In this document: positions 41,961 through 51,547 of the stretch, piece after piece | Numbering within the stretch: position 1 is the stretch's first letter | Layout: each line of letters opens with the position of its first letter | Assembly: GCA_045642085.1 (NCBI GenBank) | Contig: JAZUIF010000013.1 | Location: forward strand, 47,102 to 111,101 | Reading direction: 5' to 3' | DNA length: 64,000 nucleotides | DNA from: UBA1723 sp045642085 | GTDB lineage: Bacteria > Bacteroidota > Bacteroidia > Bacteroidales > Paludibacteraceae | Position numbers and translations under genes: made by a program | The notes under the pieces: model-generated | What the model saw: only the letters and a program-made list of their open reading frames with translations | What the model was told of the DNA's origin: nothing | Databases searched by the model: none

Positions 41961-43502
41961 TCACTCCTCATCAGATACGGAAGATTTTTTTGGTTTATCA
42001 CTCTCTTCCTTTTCTTTTGATACTTTTTGATCTTTTTTAGAGTTGTCATCATCCTTCTTCAACTTAGAAGATTCAGTCTCTTTATCACTATTTTTTTTCG
42101 TTCTATTTTGTGCCTTGTCTTTATCGTTTTTACGATTTAATCGACTTTTTACAACCTCAAGTTCGTCAATCTTCTCTGTCTTTGAATCTGGCTTATCCAC
42201 TTTTTGTCGATGCAATCTCTTATCTTTTACCTTCTCTACACCTTGCTCGGCACGAACTCTATCAAAATCCTTCAATTGATCGTTCTTTTCCTTCTTAACA
42301 TCCTTATTACGTTTGACCGCATCTAGATACTCCTCAAGTTTACGTTTCTCCAATTCATCATCAAAACGGTTATAATCGGCATCCGCTGTAAAAGATGTTC
42401 TGTATCGATAAGCTTCCACACTGAAATATTTGATTCCAGTGATAAACATAATTCCTATGACACACAAGATATATAGTTGCTTATGGAGTCGTATTTTAAG
42501 TTCTGCAAAATACTGAACATACAACATTATCAAACCTATACAGAAGAGGGATGAAGCTCGGTCCTGCAACACTCTAATCTCACATAGCGAAAATACGAGT
42601 ATAAAATAGATCACAAAAACATTCTTGGTAACATTGTCTATATTCTTGCCGACCTTAAAATAATTCGGAAGGAAAAAGAACATTATGTACGCAAAACCTA
42701 CAATGATTTTTCTCATTCCAATATTATAATACGAATCAGCATAAACAATATTGATATAGTATTTCTGAATTTTCGACGCGATATGCTGTCCTCCATAAGT
42801 ATACAATCCAGTCAAGACGATATTGATAAACTTGACTCTGAATATGAAAATCAGCATTACCACCGTGAAAATCCAAAGCAACTGGTTTTTTGTCAATGTA
42901 ATTCGTAGCAATGGATAAGCTAAAATATAGAACAACGAAGTGGTATGGAATGTCATTCCTAGTAGGTTCAACAAGACATAGGAAAATATCTGTTTTTCTC
43001 TGACATACTTCAACGACATCATAAACAATAACACAGAGTTGGCATTACGTAATTGTTCTGCATGGAACACCCAACCCCACCAAATGAAGTATATCAGCAA
43101 AGCTAATACACAATAGTTAGTCTCACGTCTGAAAAAATAATAAAGGACAATCGCATCAATCAAAACGTAGACAAACTGGAACTGCCAATAGCTCATTCCA
43201 AGAGTCTTAGCAATGATTACAAAAAGGTTAAATCCAATCTCAAAATCTGAATACCATTCTTTAGAATAACGTCCCGCAAGAAACTCTTCTAATGTAGGAG
43301 CATCCTTAAAATTCTCATAATACATCATCACATCCATTCCTGTCCATCCTTTCAATCCGACAAACAGAGTGAATATGAAAAGTGCAAATATGAAATTGTA
43401 TTTTGTTCTGTGATTATGGTTTTGTAGATTAAACTCTACAAAGACCAACATCACAAGTATGGCCATAAAGCAGAAATATGGTATAGAAACGCTTAAATCC
43501 AT
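41961..43502 (-). CDS. EpsG-like membrane protein with long charged tail
   Basis: 513 residues. Residues 1-375 form about eleven membrane segments with EpsG-family features (WWGWVFHAEQLRNANSVLLF, then FHTTSLFYILAYPLLRI); EpsG proteins act in extracellular polysaccharide polymerisation. Residues 378-513 are a 136-residue, almost purely Lys/Glu/Asp/Ser/Arg extension that should be disordered and is not part of the family. There are 16 bases to the lipoprotein gene upstream and 19 to the CDF gene downstream. The isolated polymerase-like gene is separate from the main glycan operon. Confidence 0.82.
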   Translation of the reverse strand: MDLSVSIPYFCFMAILVMLVFVEFNLQNHNHRTKYNFIFALFIFTLFVGLKGWTGMDVMMYYENFKDAPTLEEFLAGRYSKEWYSDFEIGFNLFVIIAKTLGMSYWQFQFVYVLIDAIVLYYFFRRETNYCVLALLIYFIWWGWVFHAEQLRNANSVLLFMMSLKYVREKQIFSYVLLNLLGMTFHTTSLFYILAYPLLRITLTKNQLLWIFTVVMLIFIFRVKFINIVLTGLYTYGGQHIASKIQKYYINIVYADSYYNIGMRKIIVGFAYIMFFFLPNYFKVGKNIDNVTKNVFVIYFILVFSLCEIRVLQDRASSLFCIGLIMLYVQYFAELKIRLHKQLYILCVIGIMFITGIKYFSVEAYRYRTSFTADADYNRFDDELEKRKLEEYLDAVKRNKDVKKEKNDQLKDFDRVRAEQGVEKVKDKRLHRQKVDKPDSKTEKIDELEVVKSRLNRKNDKDKAQNRTKKNSDKETESSKLKKDDDNSKKDQKVSKEKEESDKPKKSSVSDEE

Positions 43503-43518
43503 CTATGGCACTATCTTT

Positions 43519-44658
43519 TTATCTTCTTACAATTGCAACTGCACAAGGAGAAACATTGCTATAATTGTTAATTTGCTGTCCTACAGGATATTCCTCACCA
43601 TTAATCCACAATTTTGGAACATTAGATCCTGATTTAGATCTTTCGTATCCACAGCATACAACTATACCGTTTAAAACCTCAATGTCTGCAACCATTGCTT
43701 GCGTGTTACCGGAGGTCAGATCAAATTCATTATAATCACTAATTCGGTTTTCCTTGCTACTTTTCTGTCGGGCTGTCCAATATTTCGCATGGAATCCATC
43801 ATTTCCTCCAATATAAAACATCCCATTCTCATAGGCTATACAACTAAGAGACGACGCAGGTCCTTCACCTTTCAAATTATTGTTAGAACGATTGATCCAA
43901 ACCTTTGGCAAATAACCAACTATTGAATTACGCTCCTGGCCTACACACCACCAATTGCTTCCATCAGACACAATGTCATTAGCAATAGCAGGATAGTCGC
44001 CATTTGAGTTTTTGTCATCATTATCCTGAGTCAATCTATTGTATGATTGTCCATCTATCCAATATCTTGCCTCCTCAACATCATCCTTACTTGAATTATT
44101 GCCATATCCGGCAATAAATACTTTGCCATTACACAAACTCAACTTATTTGCTCTAGATCCATTTTTAAGAACTGTAGGCTTTGTGTCGACCCACATTTTT
44201 GCAGATTCCTCATATCTTTCTTTCTGGAATCCACAAGTGTAAACAACGTTATCCGGCCCCACTGTTATTCCTGTGGCTGCTCTACCCTCTGGCAACTCAA
44301 CCTCATTATCATCTTCCCAATAAGCAGCTGCATTTCCGAAACAACCTGCCGCATATACTGTCTGATCATCAGTAACGAAAAGATCCATGACCTCTACGCC
44401 CTCATCTCTTCCTGGCGACAATTTTCGTACAGACGGTTTATCTTGTTTATTAGTTGGATTACTCCAAATTCCAGAGCACAATATAGCTTTAGCCGATGCA
44501 GAAGGAATGCTGTCATATGTAAATGCCATATAGATAGCATAAGTGTCATCACTAAATGGTGGCAAAACATCTTTACCACCTCGTTTCTCATCGTCCTTAC
44601 ATGCTGTCAATGAGACAGCACATAAAGCAATATAAGTAATTCCTGACCTCCAATTCAT
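43519..44658 (-). CDS. Lipoprotein with propeller-like repeats
   Basis: 379 residues with lipobox LTAC (Cys20). About six repeats of the form [VI]-x-x-[AC]-G-(15-20)-[AK]-x-[YL]-W are visible: VYAAGCFGNAAAYWE, VYTCGFQ...AKMWVD, VFIAGYG...ARYWIDG, WWCVGQE...PKVWINR, FYIGGND...AKYWTAR and VVCCGYE...PKLWING. This spacing suits a beta-propeller. No catalytic motif. Placed between nhaD and the EpsG-like gene, 16 bases from each. Function unknown. Confidence 0.75.
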   Translation of the reverse strand: MNWRSGITYIALCAVSLTACKDDEKRGGKDVLPPFSDDTYAIYMAFTYDSIPSASAKAILCSGIWSNPTNKQDKPSVRKLSPGRDEGVEVMDLFVTDDQTVYAAGCFGNAAAYWEDDNEVELPEGRAATGITVGPDNVVYTCGFQKERYEESAKMWVDTKPTVLKNGSRANKLSLCNGKVFIAGYGNNSSKDDVEEARYWIDGQSYNRLTQDNDDKNSNGDYPAIANDIVSDGSNWWCVGQERNSIVGYLPKVWINRSNNNLKGEGPASSLSCIAYENGMFYIGGNDGFHAKYWTARQKSSKENRISDYNEFDLTSGNTQAMVADIEVLNGIVVCCGYERSKSGSNVPKLWINGEEYPVGQQINNYSNVSPCAVAIVRR

Positions 44659-44674
44659 CGCTAAAGCAAATAAA

Positions 44675-46036
44675 TTAGTTCAACATTTGTTGGATAACCA
44701 TATCCTGAAGGATAAACATCATAGCTCCAGCCAAATAGCCAAGCAATGCTATCAATGAAACCTCCTTCAAATACCAGCCGAAGCTTACTTTCTCTAGACC
44801 CATAACCACAACACCTGCAGCAGAACCTACGATAAGGATACTTCCACCGACACCTGCACAGTAAGCTAGGAACAACCAGAATGGTCCGTCAACAGCATAA
44901 TATGCACTTGCAGGATCAATATCATACATTCCCATTGCACCTGCAACTAGAGGCACATTATCTACAATTGAAGAAAGAATACCGATAATAACGTTGATAG
45001 CATAAATATTACCGATGTTAGTATCTAGCCACTCGCTCAACTCGTGAAGAATACCTGCGCATGATAGAGCATTTACTGCCATCAATATACCCAAGAAGAA
45101 TAGAATAGTTGTCATATCGATTCTCTTAACAACCTTCTGGATACGTGCCTTCTTCTCTTCCTTTATTGAATCTCCCTTCTCATGGTACATCAATTCTGTG
45201 TATACCCACAAAATACCAAGACCAAGAGCAACACCAATATATGGAGGCAAATGGGTAATCGACTTAAATACTGGGACAAAAACCAAAGCTCCAATACCCA
45301 AATAGAAGATAATATTACGCTCTCTGTTTGTCACCATCTCAGCAGCAGTTGGCTCATGGGACTCCGCTTCTGCCATATTGTTATTTTCTTCCAAATTGCC
45401 ACTAAGCTTTCTAGACATAATAAGCATAGGCAAAACAGCTGCTACAATTGAAGGTAGTATCAATTCAGGAATCAAATGTGCTGTTGTCACATTACCCTTA
45501 ACCCATAGCATAATTGTTGTAACATCACCAATTGGAGAGAATGCGCCACCTGCATTGGCTGCAAGAATAACGACAGCTGCGAAATACCAACGCTCCTTCT
45601 GATCCTGCACCAACTTTCTTAGCAACATCACAATCACAATAGTAGTAGTTAGGTTGTCAAGCACAGCTGACATAAAGAATGTGATTCCAGAAAGAATGAA
45701 TAGAAGAGTCTTCTTATTTCTTGTTGTGATTCGTCTTGTAATGATATTGAATCCTCCGTGTACATCGATAAGCTCGACAATTGTCATTGCTCCCATCAAG
45801 AAGAACAAAATCTCTGCGACTTCACCAACTCCTTCAATCAACTCAACTTTTGTCACATATTCAGTTGTCTTTTGGACTCCAAGCGGTGTATTAAGCGCTG
45901 GCGCATAAAAAATGTATATTGTCCAAAGCAATGAACACAAAATCAAAGCAGTAGCTGCTTTGTTGACATGAATCTGATGCTCAGTAGCAATTGCAGTATA
46001 GCCAAGAACAAACAGACAAATCATTATTAAGACCAT
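44675..46036 (-). CDS. nhaD: Na+/H+ antiporter NhaD
   Basis: Inner-membrane sodium/proton exchanger of the ion transporter superfamily. 453 residues, about twelve segments. LDNLTTTIVIVMLLRKLVQD, ANAGGAFSPIGDVTTIMLWV and SSIVDNVPLVAGAMGMYDID are the family's paired helix-break motifs with the ion-binding Asp/Asn/Thr residues, and a cytoplasmic loop is rich in Glu/Lys. First gene of the leftward unit ending with the CDF exporter. The promoter at 46091 lies close to the divergent gene. Confidence 0.93.
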   Translation of the reverse strand: MVLIMICLFVLGYTAIATEHQIHVNKAATALILCSLLWTIYIFYAPALNTPLGVQKTTEYVTKVELIEGVGEVAEILFFLMGAMTIVELIDVHGGFNIITRRITTRNKKTLLFILSGITFFMSAVLDNLTTTIVIVMLLRKLVQDQKERWYFAAVVILAANAGGAFSPIGDVTTIMLWVKGNVTTAHLIPELILPSIVAAVLPMLIMSRKLSGNLEENNNMAEAESHEPTAAEMVTNRERNIIFYLGIGALVFVPVFKSITHLPPYIGVALGLGILWVYTELMYHEKGDSIKEEKKARIQKVVKRIDMTTILFFLGILMAVNALSCAGILHELSEWLDTNIGNIYAINVIIGILSSIVDNVPLVAGAMGMYDIDPASAYYAVDGPFWLFLAYCAGVGGSILIVGSAAGVVVMGLEKVSFGWYLKEVSLIALLGYLAGAMMFILQDMVIQQMLN

Positions 46037-46090
46037 AAGACCTCCTTAAATTTATTGTTGTTTTTTTACGTTATTTTTAAATCTCTTTTG

Positions 46091-46098
46091 CAAACATA
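46091..46098 (-). promoter_or_regulatory. -7 box for nhaD
   Basis: Complement reads TATGTTTG, an exact TAnnTTTG match, 55 bases before the start. Confidence 0.55.
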
Positions 46099-46141
46099 CA
46101 AATTTTTTAACGATAAAGTTAATAATTCCTAAAAATAATTA

Positions 46142-46149
46142 TATCTTTG
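46142..46149 (+). promoter_or_regulatory. -7 box for the OmpA-like gene
   Basis: TATCTTTG, an exact match, 42 bases before the ATG at 46191. Confidence 0.6.
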
Positions 46150-46190
46150 AGCATTTGAATGGTGAAGACACATTTATGTAAGTTTTTTGT

Positions 46191-47696
46191 ATGAATAAAA
46201 AAGCGACAGGGATTTTATTAGGACTTTGTGTTGCAGCAGGTGCCAACGCACAATATGCTCGTAACCAAATTGAGCTACAAGTTAACGGTGGCGTACACTC
46301 TTTGATGTACGACGCATACTCGTCTACATTATCAAGTCAGGCTAGTCTTGGAGGTGGAACATCCTTTAACTATCGTCATTTCTTTAATGACTTTATTGGT
46401 TTGGGCACTGGCTTCGGAGTATCCTTCTTCAATAGTTATGGAAAAATCGGTTCATACAACGAAAAAATCACAAAGGACAACGGTGATATTCTTGCCACTC
46501 ATTTCCTAAGTTGGGAGGAAAAACAGAAATATGCACAACTTGAAATCCCTATCGGTGCATACTACCGCAATAACATTACATATAGTGTAGACTTCTTGGC
46601 TGGATTCGGCGTTAAAGTCGGAATACCAGTACGCCATACTTATGAAGTTACTGAGGGCAGCCTGTCTCGCTCAACTTATTCATTCGAATCTGACATTACA
46701 CAGCAAGAGGAAATTAAGAAATCATTGTTAGATTTCGAGGGAGATTTCAACAACAAAAAGACAACATGTTCATTCTTCCTTGACTTCGGTTTGACTAAAT
46801 GGTTCTCTTCAAAACTTGGTCTTTACGGTGGTCTTTATGTGAACTATGGCTTCACTGATATCGTCGACTCTAAGTCAGACCAGAAGATATTCTCAGAAAA
46901 TGGAGTTTACACTAATATATTAGAGTGTGACCAAGTAACTAAAGTCGGAACTATCGCCGCAGGATTCAAAATGGCAGTCACACTTCCTACCGACCGTGTG
47001 AAGAAGAAACATGAGATGCCTGAGAACAATGAGATTCCTTCAGAAGAGCCAATGGTCGCTCCTGAGGTTAAGGCAGCTTTGATGGCTCGCGACACTATCC
47101 ACCACTTGCCAGACTCTTTGATCTATATCCGCTACTCTAAGGAAGAGGTTGCTAAGGTTAAACGATTGATCTCTGAGCTTGGTGTAATCGAAGATGTCAC
47201 AGAAGAGAAGAAGACTAAGTATAGAAATACTATCACAGCTTACGATACTTTGACTTCATTCGAGAAACTTGATATCACTTGGAATGAGCGTCGTCACCTT
47301 AAGTTTGCTGAATATGCGCTTAATGCTGAAGAGGCAATCAAGATGTTGAGCGAAGAAATGAGCACAATGTTCTCATTCCCATTCAACGAGAGTGGTTTCA
47401 CATCTACAGAAGATATGGAAGTCGCATTCGAAGACATGAAGGTTCTTCTTCGTCTACAACCTAATAAGGGTCTTTTGATTAAGGGACATGCAGACAAGAT
47501 GGAGATGGATCATAACGATGCAATCGGTATCGAGCGTGCATTCTTTATCCGAGACATCCTAAAGGATAAGGGAACTGCAGCCGACCAGCTTGACGTTAAG
47601 GACATGAAGGATAAGGAGCCAGTCGACGTGAGTGGTACTGACGAAGGCAAGGCTAAAAACCGTCGCGTCACTTTCTCAATCTACGAGGAGCAATAA
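46191..47696 (+). CDS. Outer-membrane-beta-barrel/OmpA-like protein
   Basis: 501 residues. Signal peptide (GANAQ near 21). Residues 22-270 alternate hydrophobic strands of a PorT/OMP_b-brl-like barrel (YRHFFNDFIGLGTGFGVSFF, YGGLYVNYGFTD). A charged linker follows, and the C-terminal OmpA-like domain contains KGLLIKGHADKMEMDHNDAI and the closing AKNRRVTFSI, whose Asp and Arg fit diaminopimelate binding in peptidoglycan. The OmpA part is more divergent than usual (GHAD for GHTD). Probably tethers outer membrane to cell wall. Confidence 0.8.
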   Translation: MNKKATGILLGLCVAAGANAQYARNQIELQVNGGVHSLMYDAYSSTLSSQASLGGGTSFNYRHFFNDFIGLGTGFGVSFFNSYGKIGSYNEKITKDNGDILATHFLSWEEKQKYAQLEIPIGAYYRNNITYSVDFLAGFGVKVGIPVRHTYEVTEGSLSRSTYSFESDITQQEEIKKSLLDFEGDFNNKKTTCSFFLDFGLTKWFSSKLGLYGGLYVNYGFTDIVDSKSDQKIFSENGVYTNILECDQVTKVGTIAAGFKMAVTLPTDRVKKKHEMPENNEIPSEEPMVAPEVKAALMARDTIHHLPDSLIYIRYSKEEVAKVKRLISELGVIEDVTEEKKTKYRNTITAYDTLTSFEKLDITWNERRHLKFAEYALNAEEAIKMLSEEMSTMFSFPFNESGFTSTEDMEVAFEDMKVLLRLQPNKGLLIKGHADKMEMDHNDAIGIERAFFIRDILKDKGTAADQLDVKDMKDKEPVDVSGTDEGKAKNRRVTFSIYEEQ

Positions 47697-47715
47697 TATC
47701 ACATATATAAATTTG

Positions 47716-47740
47716 TGTCAGAAGGCGACGTCTTCTGACA
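47716..47740 (+). terminator. Hairpin between the OmpA-like gene and lpxL
   Basis: TGTCAGAAG pairs with CTTCTGACA around GCGACGT, followed only by CTCATTTT. A weak terminator or attenuator, as the next start is 16 bases on. Confidence 0.55.
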
Positions 47741-47755
47741 CTCATTTTAAAAAAA

Positions 47756-48673
47756 ATGAAAGAGAAAATTCAGGATTTGAAAAACAAACTGGCCTACTAT
47801 TTTGTGCGTGGAGCAATAGCATCGTTTAGTCTGCTCCCATTCGGTGTGTTGTATTTCATTTCCGACATTCTTTATTATATAGTAAGATATGTGGCAAGAT
47901 ACCGCAGAAAGGTAGTAGCAGAAAATCTTGCAAATTCATTCCCTGAGAAGAGCGACGAGGAGAGAAAAGTCATCGAAAAACAATTCTACCACCACTTCTG
48001 CGATATGCTTATGGAGTGGGTTAAAACCTACAGAATGAGCTACGACGATATCCTCAAGCATGTGGAGTTTGAGAATCGTGACGCTATGGCTAATCTAATT
48101 AAGGAAGGCAGAAACATGATGTTTGCCTCATCACACAAAGGCAACTGGGAGTGGATGCCTGCCCTTTACTGGCAGCTTGATTGTCCGAACCTTGTGGGTG
48201 TAGAGGTCAATCGTCCTGCAAAGAATCCTTACATCAATGCGTTCCTAAAGAGCATCCGCAACCGATTGGGTATGGAATTAGTCGACAAGAACGACATTAT
48301 ACGTCCCCTTCTTAAATATAGAAAAGGAGATAAAACATTCGGCTTAGGATTGCTAGCCGACCAGACACCAAGTGTGAAAAACATCGATTATTGGACTGAA
48401 TTCCTTCATCAGGATACTCCATTCCTTTCCGGACCTGAAAGAATGGCTAAAATGTTCAAATCAGCCTATGTTTATGCCGACGTAGTACGTATTAAGCGTG
48501 GATACTATAAATATCGTCTTACAGTCCTTTCTGTCAACGTTGCAGAGGAGGAAGAATACGCTGCGACTGAAAGATACGCACGTCTGCTTGAGAAGAGCAT
48601 CCAGGAATATCCATCCGATTGGTTATGGACTCACCGCAGGTGGAAACACAAGAGAGATAATACTAAATGCTAA
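47756..48673 (+). CDS. lpxL: Lipid A biosynthesis acyltransferase, LpxL/HtrB type
   Basis: Adds secondary acyl chains to lipid A at the inner membrane. 305 residues. N-terminal anchor (about 18-45), catalytic H-x4-E as SHKGNWEW (His127, Glu132), then GVEVNRPAKNPYINAF, LLADQTPS and the acceptor-binding segment ending DWLWTHRRWKHKR, all in family order. The penultimate WTHRRWK is characteristic. The start is taken as the ATG at 47756, right after the T-run. Confidence 0.92.
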   Translation: MKEKIQDLKNKLAYYFVRGAIASFSLLPFGVLYFISDILYYIVRYVARYRRKVVAENLANSFPEKSDEERKVIEKQFYHHFCDMLMEWVKTYRMSYDDILKHVEFENRDAMANLIKEGRNMMFASSHKGNWEWMPALYWQLDCPNLVGVEVNRPAKNPYINAFLKSIRNRLGMELVDKNDIIRPLLKYRKGDKTFGLGLLADQTPSVKNIDYWTEFLHQDTPFLSGPERMAKMFKSAYVYADVVRIKRGYYKYRLTVLSVNVAEEEEYAATERYARLLEKSIQEYPSDWLWTHRRWKHKRDNTKC

Positions 48674-48724
48674 ATACATATTAATATAAACAAAATGACT
48701 TAGTAACGGTCAAAAAATAAAATT

Positions 48725-51514
48725 ATGGCAATAGAGATTAACAAAGAGATGCAATTGGCTAAAAAGCTGATTGAGACGACCAATGAGAATGTTTTCCTTA
48801 CAGGTAATGCCGGCACTGGTAAAACTACCTTTCTTAATCTGCTGAGAACGCAGACAGCCAAACGCATGGTGGTGCTTGCCCCTACAGGTGTGGCAGCAAT
48901 CAACGCCAAAGGACAGACAATCCATTCGTTTTTCCAACTTCCATTCACTCCGTTTTTGCCAGAATACAAGAAAGAGGAGGGACAGATTAAAAAAGAGAAG
49001 ATCAACATATTCCGCACTATCGATCTACTTGTCATCGATGAGATCAGTATGGTGCGTGCCGATCTACTTGATGCCATCGATGATCGTCTAAGGGAATACC
49101 GCAGACAGAGACATCTACCGTTTGGCGGAGTACAATGCCTTTTCATCGGAGATTTGCAACAGTTGCCACCGGTGGTAAGAGACGAAGAATGGGCTATCAT
49201 GCAAAAGCACTATGCCACACCTTTCTTCTTCAGCAGCAAGGCATTGCAACAATCTTCCTACGTCACTATTGAACTTAAGAAGATCTATCGCCAAGCCGAC
49301 GAGAAATTCATCGGCATATTGAATGAGGTCCGAAACAACCATCTCTCAATGGAGTCGCTCAACGAGTTGAACAAGCATTACTTGTCTGAGTACGAGCCTA
49401 AAGAGGGTGAGATTTTCCTGACTACCCACAACCGTATAGCAGACGCTTTCAACGAGAAAAAGTTGAATGAATTGGAAGAAACTTCCAATATTTATGATGC
49501 GATAATCAAAGATAGATTCCCAGAGTCAATGTATCCGGTGGAACCTTCGCTTGAGCTGAAGATTGGAGCTCAGGTGATGTTTACCCGCAACAACAGGGAA
49601 GCAAACTACTATAACGGCAAAATAGGCACTATCATCGACCTTTCCGAGCATAAAATCACAGTAAAATGCAAAGAAGACTCTAATCCGATTGTGGCTGAAC
49701 GTGAGACGTGGGAAAACACAGAGATCCGAATCGACAAGGAGACAAAAGAACAGCATGAGGATGTGGTAGGTACATTCTCACAGTTTCCACTTCGCCTTGC
49801 TTGGGCTATCACAATCCACAAAAGCCAGGGACTTACTTTCGACAGAGCCATTATTGATGCGATGTCTTCCTTCTCACACGGACAGGTTTATGTGGCGTTG
49901 AGCCGATGCAAAAGTCTCGATGGAATGGTGCTAAAATCACCAATAAAGTTGGAATCGATCATCACCGACCTGAATGTCACACGCTATATGCAATACGAAG
50001 GAGAACGTGCTGCCAATATCGAAGAAGTCATGCCTCAGCTTCAAAAGCGTTACATGATTGTGCTTCTTAATGAGATGTTCGACTTCACCGAGATCTACAA
50101 GGTATTCGAGAGATTATTCAGTATGGCTCAAACTGGCAATCCGTTGAATAAGCTGATGCCAAAACTGTGTGAACTGATAAGCGCTGAGTTTTACTCTATG
50201 ACTTCAGACTTAGTGGACGTCGCCAACAAATTCAAGAACCAATACACCAGTTTAGTCGACGCAGCAACTGATATTTTCACAGATGAATATCTACAACAAC
50301 GTATCAAAGCAGCTGTGGGTTATTTCCTCGGCAAACTTGCGGATATCGATATCGACATCTATAACGAAGATATTGAGCTTGACAACCAATCTGTGCAAGA
50401 TGGCTATAATACCCATACAGCTGAATTCGTCAAACTAGTACGCATCAAGACAGCATTATTGTCGACTTTCAAAGAGCAAACTTTCACTACGACCTCTTTC
50501 CTTGAGGCACGTGCTAAAGCTACTCTCGATATTGAGATGGGCAAACTTGAGCGTACTAAGGCAGACATGACCGTTGCGGGTGTCGACCCTGTACTTCAAT
50601 ACCGTCTGATTGAATGGAGATCAGTTAAAGCCGAAGGTGGTCCACTTGCTTACGTCATGAATATGAAGACTCTTCAAGAGATAGCAGCTCGTCTGCCAAA
50701 GAGTACCGATGACATGAAAACAATCCCTGGACTCGGAACAAAGAGAATCAGCAAATATGGCGATGAAATCGTCGAAATCGTCCGTAAATTCATTGCTGAC
50801 AAAAGAGATGACAAGCTGACTGACGAGGAAAAAGAATTGTTGAGTAAAGCCTCAACAAAGAAATCTAAATCGTCAAGTTCATCGAAATCTTCTGAGCCAG
50901 ATACCTACCACAAAACCTTGCTCCTTTTCAAAGAAGGCAAAACACTTCAAGAGATCGCAGATGAGAGATCTTTGACTCTCAACACTATCGAAAATCATCT
51001 CGCCAAGCTGGTCTACAATGGAGAATTAAAAGCAGAGGAGGCTCTCCCTAAATCCCATCTTAACATGATTGACAAAGTGTTGCAGAAAAAAACAGACATC
51101 TCTATTGAGGAGTTGCGTAAAGAGATAGATGTAAGAGTCTCGATGCCTATCGTCGACATATACTACTACTGGAAGAGCAAAGAGAAAAATAAGAGTTTCG
51201 GCAACAGAATGTCCGCAAACGAGCGTAAGAACACAGCAAAGACTCTCTATTCCGACAATATGCCGCTCACAGATATTGCAGTCCGCTTGAAAGAACCGCC
51301 TGCTGTTATTGCCGATGACATCGCAGGATTCGTGGAGAAGGAGATGATTAAGGAAGAGAATGTGTTAAAAGAGAGTGAATACAAAAAACTGAAGAAGATA
51401 TTCGAGAAACTTCCAGAAGAAAACCAGTTTGTCCGCATGACAGAATCTGTGCCTCTATCCTACTCTCGTGAAAAAATCAAGATTGCGTGGAAGAAATTTC
51501 AAGAAGAAAAATAA
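48725..51514 (+). CDS. PIF1/RecD-like SF1 helicase with HRDC-like and HTH tail
   Basis: 929 residues. Helicase core at 1-420: Walker A GNAGTGKTT (27-35), Walker B VIDEISM (103-109), QLPPV, and the C-terminal motif IHKSQGLTFDRAIID with YVALSRCKSLDG. The region 420-600 is unassigned helical. Residues about 650-700 form an HRDC-like helix set (LQEIAARLPKSTDDMKTIPG), and 720-800 a helix-turn-helix of the HTH_40 type (LLFKEGKTLQEIADERSLTL). The combination is familiar in Bacteroidota, probably for DNA repair or G4/R-loop removal; the exact role is unknown. Confidence 0.88.
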   Translation: MAIEINKEMQLAKKLIETTNENVFLTGNAGTGKTTFLNLLRTQTAKRMVVLAPTGVAAINAKGQTIHSFFQLPFTPFLPEYKKEEGQIKKEKINIFRTIDLLVIDEISMVRADLLDAIDDRLREYRRQRHLPFGGVQCLFIGDLQQLPPVVRDEEWAIMQKHYATPFFFSSKALQQSSYVTIELKKIYRQADEKFIGILNEVRNNHLSMESLNELNKHYLSEYEPKEGEIFLTTHNRIADAFNEKKLNELEETSNIYDAIIKDRFPESMYPVEPSLELKIGAQVMFTRNNREANYYNGKIGTIIDLSEHKITVKCKEDSNPIVAERETWENTEIRIDKETKEQHEDVVGTFSQFPLRLAWAITIHKSQGLTFDRAIIDAMSSFSHGQVYVALSRCKSLDGMVLKSPIKLESIITDLNVTRYMQYEGERAANIEEVMPQLQKRYMIVLLNEMFDFTEIYKVFERLFSMAQTGNPLNKLMPKLCELISAEFYSMTSDLVDVANKFKNQYTSLVDAATDIFTDEYLQQRIKAAVGYFLGKLADIDIDIYNEDIELDNQSVQDGYNTHTAEFVKLVRIKTALLSTFKEQTFTTTSFLEARAKATLDIEMGKLERTKADMTVAGVDPVLQYRLIEWRSVKAEGGPLAYVMNMKTLQEIAARLPKSTDDMKTIPGLGTKRISKYGDEIVEIVRKFIADKRDDKLTDEEKELLSKASTKKSKSSSSSKSSEPDTYHKTLLLFKEGKTLQEIADERSLTLNTIENHLAKLVYNGELKAEEALPKSHLNMIDKVLQKKTDISIEELRKEIDVRVSMPIVDIYYYWKSKEKNKSFGNRMSANERKNTAKTLYSDNMPLTDIAVRLKEPPAVIADDIAGFVEKEMIKEENVLKESEYKKLKKIFEKLPEENQFVRMTESVPLSYSREKIKIAWKKFQEEK

Positions 51515-51517
51515 TCA

Positions 51518-51543
51518 GTAGAGACGGGGCATGTCCCCGTCTT
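51518..51543. repeat. GTAGAGACG palindrome, copy c
   Basis: GTAG then AGACGGGG-CATG-TCCCCGTCT between the convergent helicase and HAD genes. No T-run, so probably not an efficient terminator. Confidence 0.75.
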
Positions 51544-51547
51544 CACA

